Assembly (NCBI GenBank): GCA_030951045.1 | Contig: JAUZQJ010000043.1 | Span: forward strand, 1-44,383 | Source: Mariprofundus sp. | GTDB taxonomy: Bacteria; Pseudomonadota; Zetaproteobacteria; Mariprofundales; Mariprofundaceae | Reading direction: 5' to 3' | Length of the DNA stretch: 44,383 nucleotides | Part shown: positions 36,681-44,383 of the stretch, in pieces | How positions within the stretch are numbered: the first letter of the stretch is position 1 | Layout: every line of letters starts with the position of its first letter | Program-made: the position numbers and the translations under genes | The notes under the pieces: model-generated | Databases searched by the model: none | What the model was told of the DNA's origin: nothing | What the model saw: only the letters and a program-made list of their open reading frames with translations

Positions 36681-37607
36681 CTATGGCGCTGTCGGGAGTT
36701 GAACGGATGTACTGCTATCTGTAGCGGGCGTGTTACCCGTAGCTAGTTCGGTAGGTGAAGCGGGAGCTGAGCCGGGAGTCTGAGCCTCTATAGTGGCAGC
36801 TTTAGATTCTAACTGTGCTGTATTCGTGGGAACTTGCGGGCTTGTTGCTTCTGTCGCGGTTGACGGAGCCGGTGCAGGACCTTGGGGCATCAACGCTTCT
36901 GATTGCAGGCTTGGACTTGGACTATCTGCAGCTGGTTGTTGCATGGTGGCTGAAACAGTGGTGGTGGAATCTGATTTTTCAGAAAGGCCAAGGCCACCTG
37001 CAGCATAAAGTAGCAGGACTGCCAGCGTGAAAACCGATAAAATTGATATAGTCGTTGCACTGGTAATAGAGAGCTCTTTGTGTTCATCATGCACTTCATG
37101 GAACTGCATAAAAATGTTTCCATCATCTTCATGAACCTGTTCAGGGGAGAGGTGGACAGCTTTTTGCCGTAGCCATTCTTTAACGTTTTCGGTGTTTCTA
37201 TGAGTGGGCCAGATGGTCTCTTTTCGATTTTCAATTGAAACAAGTTCATCAGGTTTCAGTTGATAAAAATGGCAGAGCTTTTCTATTGAGTCAGGCATTT
37301 CATGGGTGCGTTTATCATGGCGTCCGAAGTGATAGTAATTATATACTCCCCACAGTCGCATAATAATAAATGCAGCCAGAATGACCCAGCCCATTTGTTG
37401 AATCAGTTCGATAAAGACAAAAATACCGCCTTCTGTGATGAATTCCTGTTGGAAGGTGGAGATACCTACTACCCATAGCAGTACGTTTGCTATTGGCAGG
37501 AACAGGTAAAGCCAGAGTCCCCACACGATGCCAGTGATGCCAAGTTCGGTGAGTGAACGGGTATCCGATTTAAGTTCCGGTTTGGTGATGATGTGGATTT
37601 TAGCCAT
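36681..37607 (-). CDS. pgaD: PgaD-like c-di-GMP-responsive partner with extended tail
   Basis: Last gene of the pga operon, 308 aa versus about 137 in E. coli. Residues 1-130 resemble PgaD: two membrane helices (about 25-50 and 65-92) followed by a basic segment. A folded-looking linker comes next (SIEKLCHFYQLKPDELVSIE, NVKEWLRQKAVHLSPEQVHE). A third helix is at about 183-207, then a ~100-residue tail made mostly of Pro, Ala, Ser, Thr and Gln. The third helix should place the tail in the periplasm if the N-terminus is cytoplasmic. GGGAGA precedes the ATG. Confidence 0.75.
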   Translation of the reverse strand: MAKIHIITKPELKSDTRSLTELGITGIVWGLWLYLFLPIANVLLWVVGISTFQQEFITEGGIFVFIELIQQMGWVILAAFIIMRLWGVYNYYHFGRHDKRTHEMPDSIEKLCHFYQLKPDELVSIENRKETIWPTHRNTENVKEWLRQKAVHLSPEQVHEDDGNIFMQFHEVHDEHKELSITSATTISILSVFTLAVLLLYAAGGLGLSEKSDSTTTVSATMQQPAADSPSPSLQSEALMPQGPAPAPSTATEATSPQVPTNTAQLESKAATIEAQTPGSAPASPTELATGNTPATDSSTSVQLPTAP

Positions 37608-37620
37608 CGTTATCTCCCTA

Positions 37621-38877
37621 TCATTCTTCTAGGTGTAGGCCACGGTCAGGGCTCTGCCATGTACCATGCCCCTTATACCCCTTCTTTCTCAATAAGACTT
37701 TGGGCACAGCGACAACGATAGTTGTGGCACTGATAAGCCAGTAGATGAAGGGATACCAGATGATCCAGACCAGATTTTTCAGTAATGTTTTATCATAGCG
37801 GCTCTCCATCGCCAGGCTTACGGTGAACATCATCAGGCAGACCATAGCTAGGAGGGAACCGGCCCATAAGGGTGGCGCCGGAGCAAGGAATGTAATCGGT
37901 TCATATACATTGATGGCACCCTGAATCATCCACAATGCGATAACTAACCAGAAGCAGTAAGCCCAGAGTGTGCTTACTACATATTCAATATAGACAGGCC
38001 ATAAGCGGCGTTGCCTCCAGTCACTCCAGATGTCTATGTTTTTGACGAGTACTTCAATGCCGCCCTGTGCCCAGCGCAACCGCTGCCTCCACAGTCCCTC
38101 AATAGATTCAGGCACCAATATCCATACCAGTGCTCGAGGTTCATAGCGAACATCCCAGAAATGGCGTTCCAGCTTCCAGGTAATATCGATATCATCTGTA
38201 ATGGTCTGTGTATCCCAGAAGTCTACATCTTCCAACGCCTGTTTTCTAAATGCCGCGATCACACCGGATACGGTAAGGACTTTACCCAGAATGCGCTGGG
38301 CGCGTTTAATCAGACCAACAATAGTGGAGTATTCACCAGTCTGGATTTTTGCCAGCAGTGTGGTTCTGTTGAGCACACGGGGGTTGCCTGTGACAGCTCC
38401 GACACGAGGGAACTTGTTAAAATGCCAGGCGATCCATTTCAGTGCTTTTGAATCAAGCAGGGTATCCGAATCCAGTGTGAGGATATATTCACCTTTTGTG
38501 GCTGCACTGCCTGCATTCATTGCCGCAGCCTTGCCCTTATTGCTGCGTAGATAGACGGCGCGAATGCGTTCGTGCTTTTCCGTGAGTTCATTCATCAGAA
38601 GATCTGTGCCATCGGTGCTGCAATCATCAATGGCAATAACCTCATAGTTCGGATAATCCAGATCCATTAACTGCTCGAGTGTATTGACGATTTGCCCTTT
38701 TTCATTGTGTGCTGGAACCAGAATGGAAAACATGGGAAAATGATCCAGTTCAGGCACGGTTGTGATATTCCTTTCTTCTTTCCAGTAAAAGATCAGCGCT
38801 CCGATAATCCATATAAAACTCATGAAAAGAGGAAAGAGAAAAATAAAATCACTTAGAAACTGTAGCATATTAACCAT
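37621..38877 (-). CDS. pgaC: Poly-beta-1,6-N-acetylglucosamine synthase PgaC
   Basis: A 418-aa inner-membrane family 2 glycosyltransferase polymerising UDP-GlcNAc. Order: N-terminal helix, GT domain with D84-D85 (AIDDCSTDGT), DxD at 136-138 (LTLDSDTLLD), the TDDIDIT acceptor-site motif, QRLRWAQGG (Q-x2-RW), then three to four C-terminal helices. Three bases separate it from pgaB, so it is in the same transcript. Confidence 0.95.
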   Translation of the reverse strand: MVNMLQFLSDFIFLFPLFMSFIWIIGALIFYWKEERNITTVPELDHFPMFSILVPAHNEKGQIVNTLEQLMDLDYPNYEVIAIDDCSTDGTDLLMNELTEKHERIRAVYLRSNKGKAAAMNAGSAATKGEYILTLDSDTLLDSKALKWIAWHFNKFPRVGAVTGNPRVLNRTTLLAKIQTGEYSTIVGLIKRAQRILGKVLTVSGVIAAFRKQALEDVDFWDTQTITDDIDITWKLERHFWDVRYEPRALVWILVPESIEGLWRQRLRWAQGGIEVLVKNIDIWSDWRQRRLWPVYIEYVVSTLWAYCFWLVIALWMIQGAINVYEPITFLAPAPPLWAGSLLAMVCLMMFTVSLAMESRYDKTLLKNLVWIIWYPFIYWLISATTIVVAVPKVLLRKKGYKGHGTWQSPDRGLHLEE

Positions 38878-38880
38878 AAA

Positions 38881-40824
38881 TCACCTCGCAAACGGGTCGG
38901 TCTGTCTGGACATTTCCAACTTTATGGTGGAAATATCCGGTTTATTTTCTAATGCATTGTCGGGGTAATAGGCGAGATGAACGCCTCCTGCGACAAGTAC
39001 ATCACGCATTTCTTCAAGCAGGGCTTCATTCCCCACCCATCTTTTTTTCTTCCAGTCATAGGCTTGTAATTTAAATATGGTTTTTTCCAAGCCATTGTGA
39101 GCTTTTACATTTTCAACCATTTTGGTGAGCCATTGTGCCGGTTTGTTGGCTTTCTCCATGCGTGGATAGGCCATCACAATCACTTCATCATAGTTGTTAA
39201 GGAATTCCTTATAGTTCTGGGCGAACCATGCTTCTGCTTGTGGATTGATCAGCATATTGGCATAGATATTACGGGCGAATTTTATTTCCGGTCGGATATG
39301 TTTCACTATTCGCATTAGTCCTTTGGTATAATCAATCAATGCCTGTGTTTTGTATTTCCCCCATTTGAGCGCTGCCGCACTGTCTTCAGCATCACTCTTA
39401 AGAGAGAACGATTTTCCGAGTGCTGCTTGATATGCATGAATAGCATCCGGGTGAAAATCTTCATGGTCGGTCAGATATGCATCATCCTGAAATAGGATAC
39501 CGTCAATCTGCGAGTAAGCAGCCAAGTCCTCATATAACATGCCGACTTTTTCCTGAACATCTTTACTGAACGGGGTTAATCGCTTGTACCATGACTGGCT
39601 GGGGCGATTTTTCCCATTCGACTTTTCCTGAATGCGGTACATTTTGTTAAATGCTTTATCGGGGAAAATAAAACTGAGGCTGGGTATCCATGCATAGACC
39701 TCTATGCCTCGAATTCTTATTTGATGAGCTGCATGGCTGAAGAAATCGCTCCTGACAGGTAGTTGGCGATTGTGAAAGTAAACACTATCGACAGAGCCGT
39801 CTCCATCAGTATCTGCAAATGCCTGCAAATAAACAGTGTTAACCTTCATGGCGTATAAGCGATCAATCAGTTTACCCAGATTCTTATCCATCTGTTCAAT
39901 GGATTTATCATAAATAAGATCAAGGTCTACTTGCACTGCGCGAATAATGGTCGGCTTGTGGTTTGGATACAGGACGTTGTCGATAAAATCTTTAATTGGA
40001 ACGCTTTCAACCATCAGGCGTGGAGTTTCCGCAAGGTTTGTTATATCCCCGAGACCCCATACGAGTGTGAACCCCATACGAAAACCGTTATTTTTAGCAA
40101 TATCCCAGGAGATGCCTGTATGGTTTCCGAATGGCCAAACAATGATTCGTGGCTTGAAACCAACATGACTTTCAAAGAGTTTGTTCTGATGTGTGAAGTC
40201 CTCTTGCAATCGTTGCCGGTATTCTTGTTCGGTTTCATAGTGCTTATTTTGGGTGGAATACATGCGTACATTGACTGCCGGTCCTGTATTGCCAATGCTG
40301 TTGTATTGGATGCCTTTATGCATGTTATACGTATGTGAGGCCACTTCAACGAGAGGGCTCTTTGCAACTTCTTTGATCTGTTGCCAGTTCATCAGCTTTT
40401 CCGGCAGGACTTTGGATGGAGGGTTTTCGATGAAGTCTCCGACTACTGCCAGCATCGATGGAAATCCATATTGTTTCAGGAAGGGGACAACAAAATCATA
40501 GTATGATAAATAAGCATCATCGAATGTCAGCAGTACAGCTTTGTTTGGTAGCTTCTTTTTGCCGGCTTGGGCATCCAGGATATCTTGAACAGATACCGGG
40601 TGATAGCCGTGTGTGTTCAGATAGTCTACCTGTTCTGCAAATTGCCCCTGGGTGATGGTATATTTATCACCAGGAATGGGTCTGAGTACTACGGAATGAT
40701 AGGCGAGAACAAGAAATTGCCCATCTTTGAACAGGGTCGGAGCTACTTTAGTTGTTGCGGCAGTTGCCAGTGCAGGAACCAGGGCTAGAAGTGCTATTAA
40801 TAGTAGTTTATGAAGCTTACACAT
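38881..40824 (-). CDS. pgaB: Poly-GlcNAc deacetylase/hydrolase PgaB
   Basis: A 647-aa periplasmic enzyme. The N-terminal polysaccharide deacetylase domain has the catalytic and metal residues D102-D103 (LLTFDDAYLS) and H164/H169 (SHTYNMHKG). The C-terminal half is the glycoside hydrolase-like domain (DGILFQDDAYLTDHEDFHPD). A signal peptide ends near residue 23 (ALLALVPALATAA). No lipobox cysteine follows, unlike the E. coli lipoprotein. The ATG at 40824 overlaps the pgaA stop as TGATG and is preceded by AGGTGG; a longer frame to 40836 is not needed. Confidence 0.95.
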   Translation of the reverse strand: MCKLHKLLLIALLALVPALATAATTKVAPTLFKDGQFLVLAYHSVVLRPIPGDKYTITQGQFAEQVDYLNTHGYHPVSVQDILDAQAGKKKLPNKAVLLTFDDAYLSYYDFVVPFLKQYGFPSMLAVVGDFIENPPSKVLPEKLMNWQQIKEVAKSPLVEVASHTYNMHKGIQYNSIGNTGPAVNVRMYSTQNKHYETEQEYRQRLQEDFTHQNKLFESHVGFKPRIIVWPFGNHTGISWDIAKNNGFRMGFTLVWGLGDITNLAETPRLMVESVPIKDFIDNVLYPNHKPTIIRAVQVDLDLIYDKSIEQMDKNLGKLIDRLYAMKVNTVYLQAFADTDGDGSVDSVYFHNRQLPVRSDFFSHAAHQIRIRGIEVYAWIPSLSFIFPDKAFNKMYRIQEKSNGKNRPSQSWYKRLTPFSKDVQEKVGMLYEDLAAYSQIDGILFQDDAYLTDHEDFHPDAIHAYQAALGKSFSLKSDAEDSAAALKWGKYKTQALIDYTKGLMRIVKHIRPEIKFARNIYANMLINPQAEAWFAQNYKEFLNNYDEVIVMAYPRMEKANKPAQWLTKMVENVKAHNGLEKTIFKLQAYDWKKKRWVGNEALLEEMRDVLVAGGVHLAYYPDNALENKPDISTIKLEMSRQTDPFAR

Positions 40825-43817
40825 CAGAAATACCACCTATACAATGCATCAATTGAATAATTCATGACACCAGTGCCGTCGTAGGAGTGGCGCCCTGCAG
40901 TAATGCCCCATAGCAAGTGGTGTGTATCGCTGAAGTCGATTTCCTGCTCATAACGAGCAGAACCCAGAAATGAACCGCTAAATCCGGTTTGTCCGTATGC
41001 ACCGGCAGTCAGGTAGAGGCGGTGAATAAAGCCGCGGTCATAATAGCCTTTCATGCTTTCGTAGGCGTGCCAGACAGTCTGCTCAATCATCAGTGTGCCT
41101 GCCGCACTCCAGTCACGAGCCGGGTTGAAATAGAGGGCATTATTCTTGGAGTTATCACCTAAAGACCCATCTACGATCAGGCGCAGCCGCCAGTCTTTCT
41201 TTGCATACAGTCCTTGCTCAAAACGGGCAGTTACGGCGGTGCGACGATTACCATCGGAATAGAAATCGTAACTGCCGCCGATGCCATATTCGCGCCATTC
41301 ACTTTCTCTGTAGGTGATGTTCAGAGCAGCCTGTTTGGAGGTGATGGCTGCCACACGGGCACGCAGTGGCACATCTGTGGTGAAAGAGTCGAACATGGCT
41401 TCAACAATCCAATGGTCGGTCGGGGTGTACCTTATATTGGTTCGAGCCCCATATTCATGCCCGGCCTTCACATCCAGGGAGAGCATCTCCCGCATGTACC
41501 AGTCGCTGTTGAATGTGTGATCAAAACCAACTCCTAGGCGATGAAATGTTGATTTTAAACCACTCTGAGAGCTTCTTCGGTAGTTTACCATGGTCAGGAT
41601 GTTGGTGTAGAGGGTGACTGGGTGAATGTAGTTTGCAAAGGTGTAGAGGTCGTTAAAGCCATCGTTGGAGTGGTTGAAGACGATACCTACGTCCAGTTCC
41701 CGCATGTCATCTACCGCCAGTTCTCTGGCAGCACGAATACCGTGTTTGTCTTTCGGTTTCTTTGCCCGATGTTTATTGATCATCTCACGGGCCTCTTCCT
41801 TGTGTGCCAACGCGTTGAGCACAAGGGCATGGCCAACTCTGGGGCCCGGATTGAGGTCCCGGGACTCCAACGATGTGATAGTTTGGAATTCTCGAAGGGC
41901 CTTGCGAGGCCAGCCACGGAAGTAGTGTGTATGCGCCAGGCCGGAACGGATTCCAGTATTAGCGGGTGCTTTGCTGTAAAAATCGGTGAAATAGGCATCG
42001 GCTTCACGCATCATGTTTTGATCGAGCAGGAACCAGCCGTGAGCGACTACAACTTCCATCTGTTGACCTTGTGTATAGCGGCTGCGGACTTTTACTGGAA
42101 TGACATCTTTCTCAAGCTTAATAAGAAGTTCTTCTGCTTCATCCCATCTTCTCAGTTCTGAGAGGGAATAAAATTTACCTACGCGTGCATTGAACATGTT
42201 CGGATCTGTTTTCAACTGTTGATTATAAACAGCCAGGGACTTTTCCCACTCCTCAAGGTAGATGTAGGCACTACCTACGCTATTCATAACCCAAGAGGGC
42301 GGGGTAACCCCTTCAGCCTTTAGTTGATCGTATTCGGCGATGGCTTCTTTCATTTGCAAGTCTTCAACCAGTACGACGATGTGGTCAAACCTTGAGCCTG
42401 TTGGATTTCTTCTTTGTAGTAGGGGTTCAAGTTGAGCCAGTGACTGTTTGAACTCTCCCCACTGCATGCGGTCGATCGCCATGTTACCCTGAATATAGGC
42501 CTGTAATTCACTGTTATCACCGGCCTGGCTCAATGCCTGGCTACTTGCACCCAGCGCGGACATGGCCATCAGTTTAAGTTTCCTGGCAATTCGGTACTCA
42601 GGGTGGATGGCAAGAATGCCATCATACTCTTTGATGGCGGCCCAATAGTCGCTCTGTTGCTCATAAATATAGGCTTTGGCAAAACGCACTTCTGCCATGC
42701 TGGCTTGCTCTGCCGGCAGTTGTTTGAATAGATTGAATGCGAGCTTGGGCTGTTTTTCTTTGCCCAGTACATAAGCAAGCCCTGTGGTGAGATAGAGGTC
42801 TTTTGGCTCTATCTTAAGTGCATTTCGATAGATTGTTTCGGACTGCTTTAATTTGTCGGTTTTGAAGTATGCCCAGCCGATCCAATATGCTGTATATGTT
42901 GAGAAACGTTCGTTGTTGATGCCGGCAGACTCATAGCTGGTAATAAGTTCGTTGAATTCCCGATGTAGTGCCAAGGCCAATAGATAGTTTTCAGTATCTG
43001 TCTCTTTTTTGGAAGCTGCACTATGTTTTAATGCTGCGAGCATGGCTTGACGCTTGTCCGTCGGAACTGAAGTGACCAGTGCCTCCCATGTGCTATGCTG
43101 TGCCGTTGATGAGACCTGATTTTTTCGTAGTAGATCAGCTTGGGCAGCCCAGGCTTTAGCATATGCGCCATGGGCAATGAGTACTTGTGGCCTGATAGAT
43201 AGTAGTGGCAAGGAGTCGGGGCTAGTCTTTAGATAAGCATTCAGCCTGTTGTCGGATTCCTTTACCTTGCCAGCATAATAAAGGCTACGTACATGACCTA
43301 TCTGGGCCTCTTTGTCTGTGGGGTTTTGCTGGAGCGTGGACGCATACAATGAAGCGGCCTGAGCGTAACTGCGCTGACCATAGTAGGCGCTAGCCATGTT
43401 TCTTAGCAGGTAAGCATTTTTCGGAAAAGCAGCCGGCAGTGCTTCAAAAGATCTGGTCGCCAGTTGATTTTTTCCTGCCCAGGAGAGAAAAACCAGATAA
43501 TCGCCGGTCATTAGCACATTTGCCATCGGTTTTTTTGCATAGGGTGAGAGAATATCTGCAGCTTTACTGAGCTCTCCGCTACGGGCCAGCTTCAGTGCAT
43601 GCGCATGATCTTGTTGGGCTGGAGAGCTAATCGGTGCTTGGTTGCCAGTGTTTTTCCCCGTTGCTATATCCTGAGCTAAAGTGGGTGTTGGATGCAGAAA
43701 CAGCAGAGTGATGCAGGTCATCACCACAATCGGTGTTAATGCCATGCTTGGCGGAGAAAAAAATATATTCCTGTAGGTCAAATATAGATGTGCCATTTTT
43801 TTTATTGCTTTGTTCAC
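40824..43817 (-). CDS. pgaA: Poly-GlcNAc export outer-membrane porin PgaA
   Basis: First pga gene, 997 aa versus about 807 in E. coli. A long basic N-terminus precedes the signal helix (MALTPIVVMTCITLLFLHP, cleavage likely after TLAQ). The middle is a long TPR superhelix (for example RNMASAYYGQRSYAQAASLY), which accounts for the extra length. The last ~300 residues form a beta-barrel of alternating aromatic strands ending IDALYRWYF. The GTG at 43817 has GGAGGGG closely upstream; an ATG at 43796 is possible. Confidence 0.92.
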   Translation of the reverse strand: MNKAIKKMAHLYLTYRNIFFSPPSMALTPIVVMTCITLLFLHPTPTLAQDIATGKNTGNQAPISSPAQQDHAHALKLARSGELSKAADILSPYAKKPMANVLMTGDYLVFLSWAGKNQLATRSFEALPAAFPKNAYLLRNMASAYYGQRSYAQAASLYASTLQQNPTDKEAQIGHVRSLYYAGKVKESDNRLNAYLKTSPDSLPLLSIRPQVLIAHGAYAKAWAAQADLLRKNQVSSTAQHSTWEALVTSVPTDKRQAMLAALKHSAASKKETDTENYLLALALHREFNELITSYESAGINNERFSTYTAYWIGWAYFKTDKLKQSETIYRNALKIEPKDLYLTTGLAYVLGKEKQPKLAFNLFKQLPAEQASMAEVRFAKAYIYEQQSDYWAAIKEYDGILAIHPEYRIARKLKLMAMSALGASSQALSQAGDNSELQAYIQGNMAIDRMQWGEFKQSLAQLEPLLQRRNPTGSRFDHIVVLVEDLQMKEAIAEYDQLKAEGVTPPSWVMNSVGSAYIYLEEWEKSLAVYNQQLKTDPNMFNARVGKFYSLSELRRWDEAEELLIKLEKDVIPVKVRSRYTQGQQMEVVVAHGWFLLDQNMMREADAYFTDFYSKAPANTGIRSGLAHTHYFRGWPRKALREFQTITSLESRDLNPGPRVGHALVLNALAHKEEAREMINKHRAKKPKDKHGIRAARELAVDDMRELDVGIVFNHSNDGFNDLYTFANYIHPVTLYTNILTMVNYRRSSQSGLKSTFHRLGVGFDHTFNSDWYMREMLSLDVKAGHEYGARTNIRYTPTDHWIVEAMFDSFTTDVPLRARVAAITSKQAALNITYRESEWREYGIGGSYDFYSDGNRRTAVTARFEQGLYAKKDWRLRLIVDGSLGDNSKNNALYFNPARDWSAAGTLMIEQTVWHAYESMKGYYDRGFIHRLYLTAGAYGQTGFSGSFLGSARYEQEIDFSDTHHLLWGITAGRHSYDGTGVMNYSIDALYRWYF

Positions 43818-44121
43818 TAGGCCCCTCCCTTAGAGAGCGTTCTAATTATAACAATGCTATTCAGCAGTCCATATATATAGTAGAAGAGCGTAGTTTTTCA
43901 AACAAACTCAACTATGGTACATGACCTTTATAGCATCTCCCCTGTGTATATTCAATTACACTACCTTTAAAAACATATAATTATTATAACTTTATAGAGA
44001 TATATAACAGTAAATCATCACTTGTGTCAAGTGGCAGTATTCCTCATGTTAGCCTATTCCATTATAAAATGGGTCTGAATAATCACACAGGTTAATTTAG
44101 CATCACGGGTTGACACAGTGA
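43818..44121 (-). other. AT-rich pga leader and intergenic region
   Basis: A 304-nt AT-rich region with no gene. On the minus strand it carries the pga promoter (44002-44030) and about 180 nt of untranslated leader. The leader contains GGA-bearing sites ACAGGGGAG (near 43936-43945), TATATGGACT (near 43873) and GGGAGGGG at the ribosome-binding site. Confidence 0.6.
44002..44030 (-). promoter_or_regulatory. Sigma70 promoter of pgaABCD
   Basis: On the minus strand: perfect TTGACA (44030-44025), 17-nt spacer, TTATAT (44007-44002), with an overlapping TATATC one base further. Expected start near 43995, which leaves a leader of about 178 nt before the pgaA GTG. Confidence 0.75.
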
Positions 44122-44383
44122 TCATTCATAGTGCGTCCAGCAGCGTAAGATATGGATCACCTGCGCGTCAATATCAACAGCATAAACAAGACGATGCTTG
44201 ATATTAATACGTCGCGAATAAAAGCCTTTCAGATTCCCTACAAGACTTTCATACCGGGGTGGCGTTACAAAAGGATCATCTTGCAATGCCTCTAATAACA
44301 CCTTTGTTTTCTTTCCCAAACCGGCCTGCTTGATCTGTTTTAAATCTTTCACAGCCTGTTTGGAAAGAATAACTGCCCAGTTC
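44122..44383 (-). CDS. Txe/YoeB-family mRNA interferase toxin (start cut by window edge)
   Basis: Small ribosome-dependent endoribonuclease toxin of the RelE superfamily. The frame reads NWAVILSKQAVKDLKQIK at the right edge and continues with PPRYESLVGNLKGFYSRRIN, then IKHRLVYAVD and the typical C-terminus WTHYE, whose His and Tyr are the catalytic end of YoeB-type toxins. Base 44383 is probably the G of the ATG, so only two bases are missing. The antitoxin (Phd/YefM type) would be expected immediately beyond the window. Confidence 0.85.
   Translation of the reverse strand, partial: NWAVILSKQAVKDLKQIKQAGLGKKTKVLLEALQDDPFVTPPRYESLVGNLKGFYSRRINIKHRLVYAVDIDAQVIHILRCWTHYE

Overview
The window is a bacterial chromosome segment of moderate GC content (judged by eye). 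It holds a complete 14-gene complex I operon (nuoABCDEFGHIJKLMN), a complete F-type ATP synthase operon (atpIBEFHAGDC), glmU-glmS and a pgaABCD exopolysaccharide operon. Protein style (gamma/beta-like MutM, RecQ, YcgN, YchJ, PgaABCD) together with the nuo-atp-glm run suggests a proteobacterium. A Mariprofundus-type (Zetaproteobacteria) marine iron oxidiser is my best guess, inferred from remembered protein style and not proven.

Layout. 1-177: N-terminus of an unidentified membrane protein (minus). 425-3661: mutM and recQ (plus). 3690-3920: unannotated structured region ending in a strong terminator, possibly a CsrB-like sRNA. 4331-6601: minus cluster of a PIN/PhoH-type ATPase, ycgN and ychJ. 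6736-6811: tRNA-Gly(GCC) with its own promoter and terminator. 6985-7797: wrecked remnant of a rimB-rimK-aspartoacylase-type operon, followed by an IS200-type element (about 7925-8460). 8694-9855: a clear promoter driving a small ORF coupled to a radical SAM gene. 9875-10898: DUF190 gene and Crp-family regulator (minus). 11272-11646: Rieske protein. 11889-26281: nuo. 26342-33303: atp, with promoter and terminator. 33379-36602: glmU-glmS. 36681-43817: pgaABCD (minus) with a long AT-rich leader. 44122-end: start-truncated Txe/YoeB-type toxin.

How it works together. Complex I and ATP synthase form the respiratory energy block. GlmS and GlmU make UDP-GlcNAc, the substrate of PgaC, so the right half links sugar-nucleotide supply to poly-GlcNAc export.

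Most notable observations. (1) AtpD lacks 26 residues including the whole Walker A lysine/threonine: the text jumps from the first AGVG to the second AGVG. As read, this beta subunit cannot bind ATP normally, so it is either a real lesion or a sequence collapse at a direct repeat. (2) The nuoG-nuoH gap is exactly filled by an unannotated 24-codon ORF with a consensus Shine-Dalgarno and ATGA overlaps on both sides. Its 3' end forms a hairpin whose loop carries an exact CsrA/RsmE consensus over the nuoH ribosome-binding site. (3) The rim locus has been compressed by serial internal deletions into colinear fragments of three genes.
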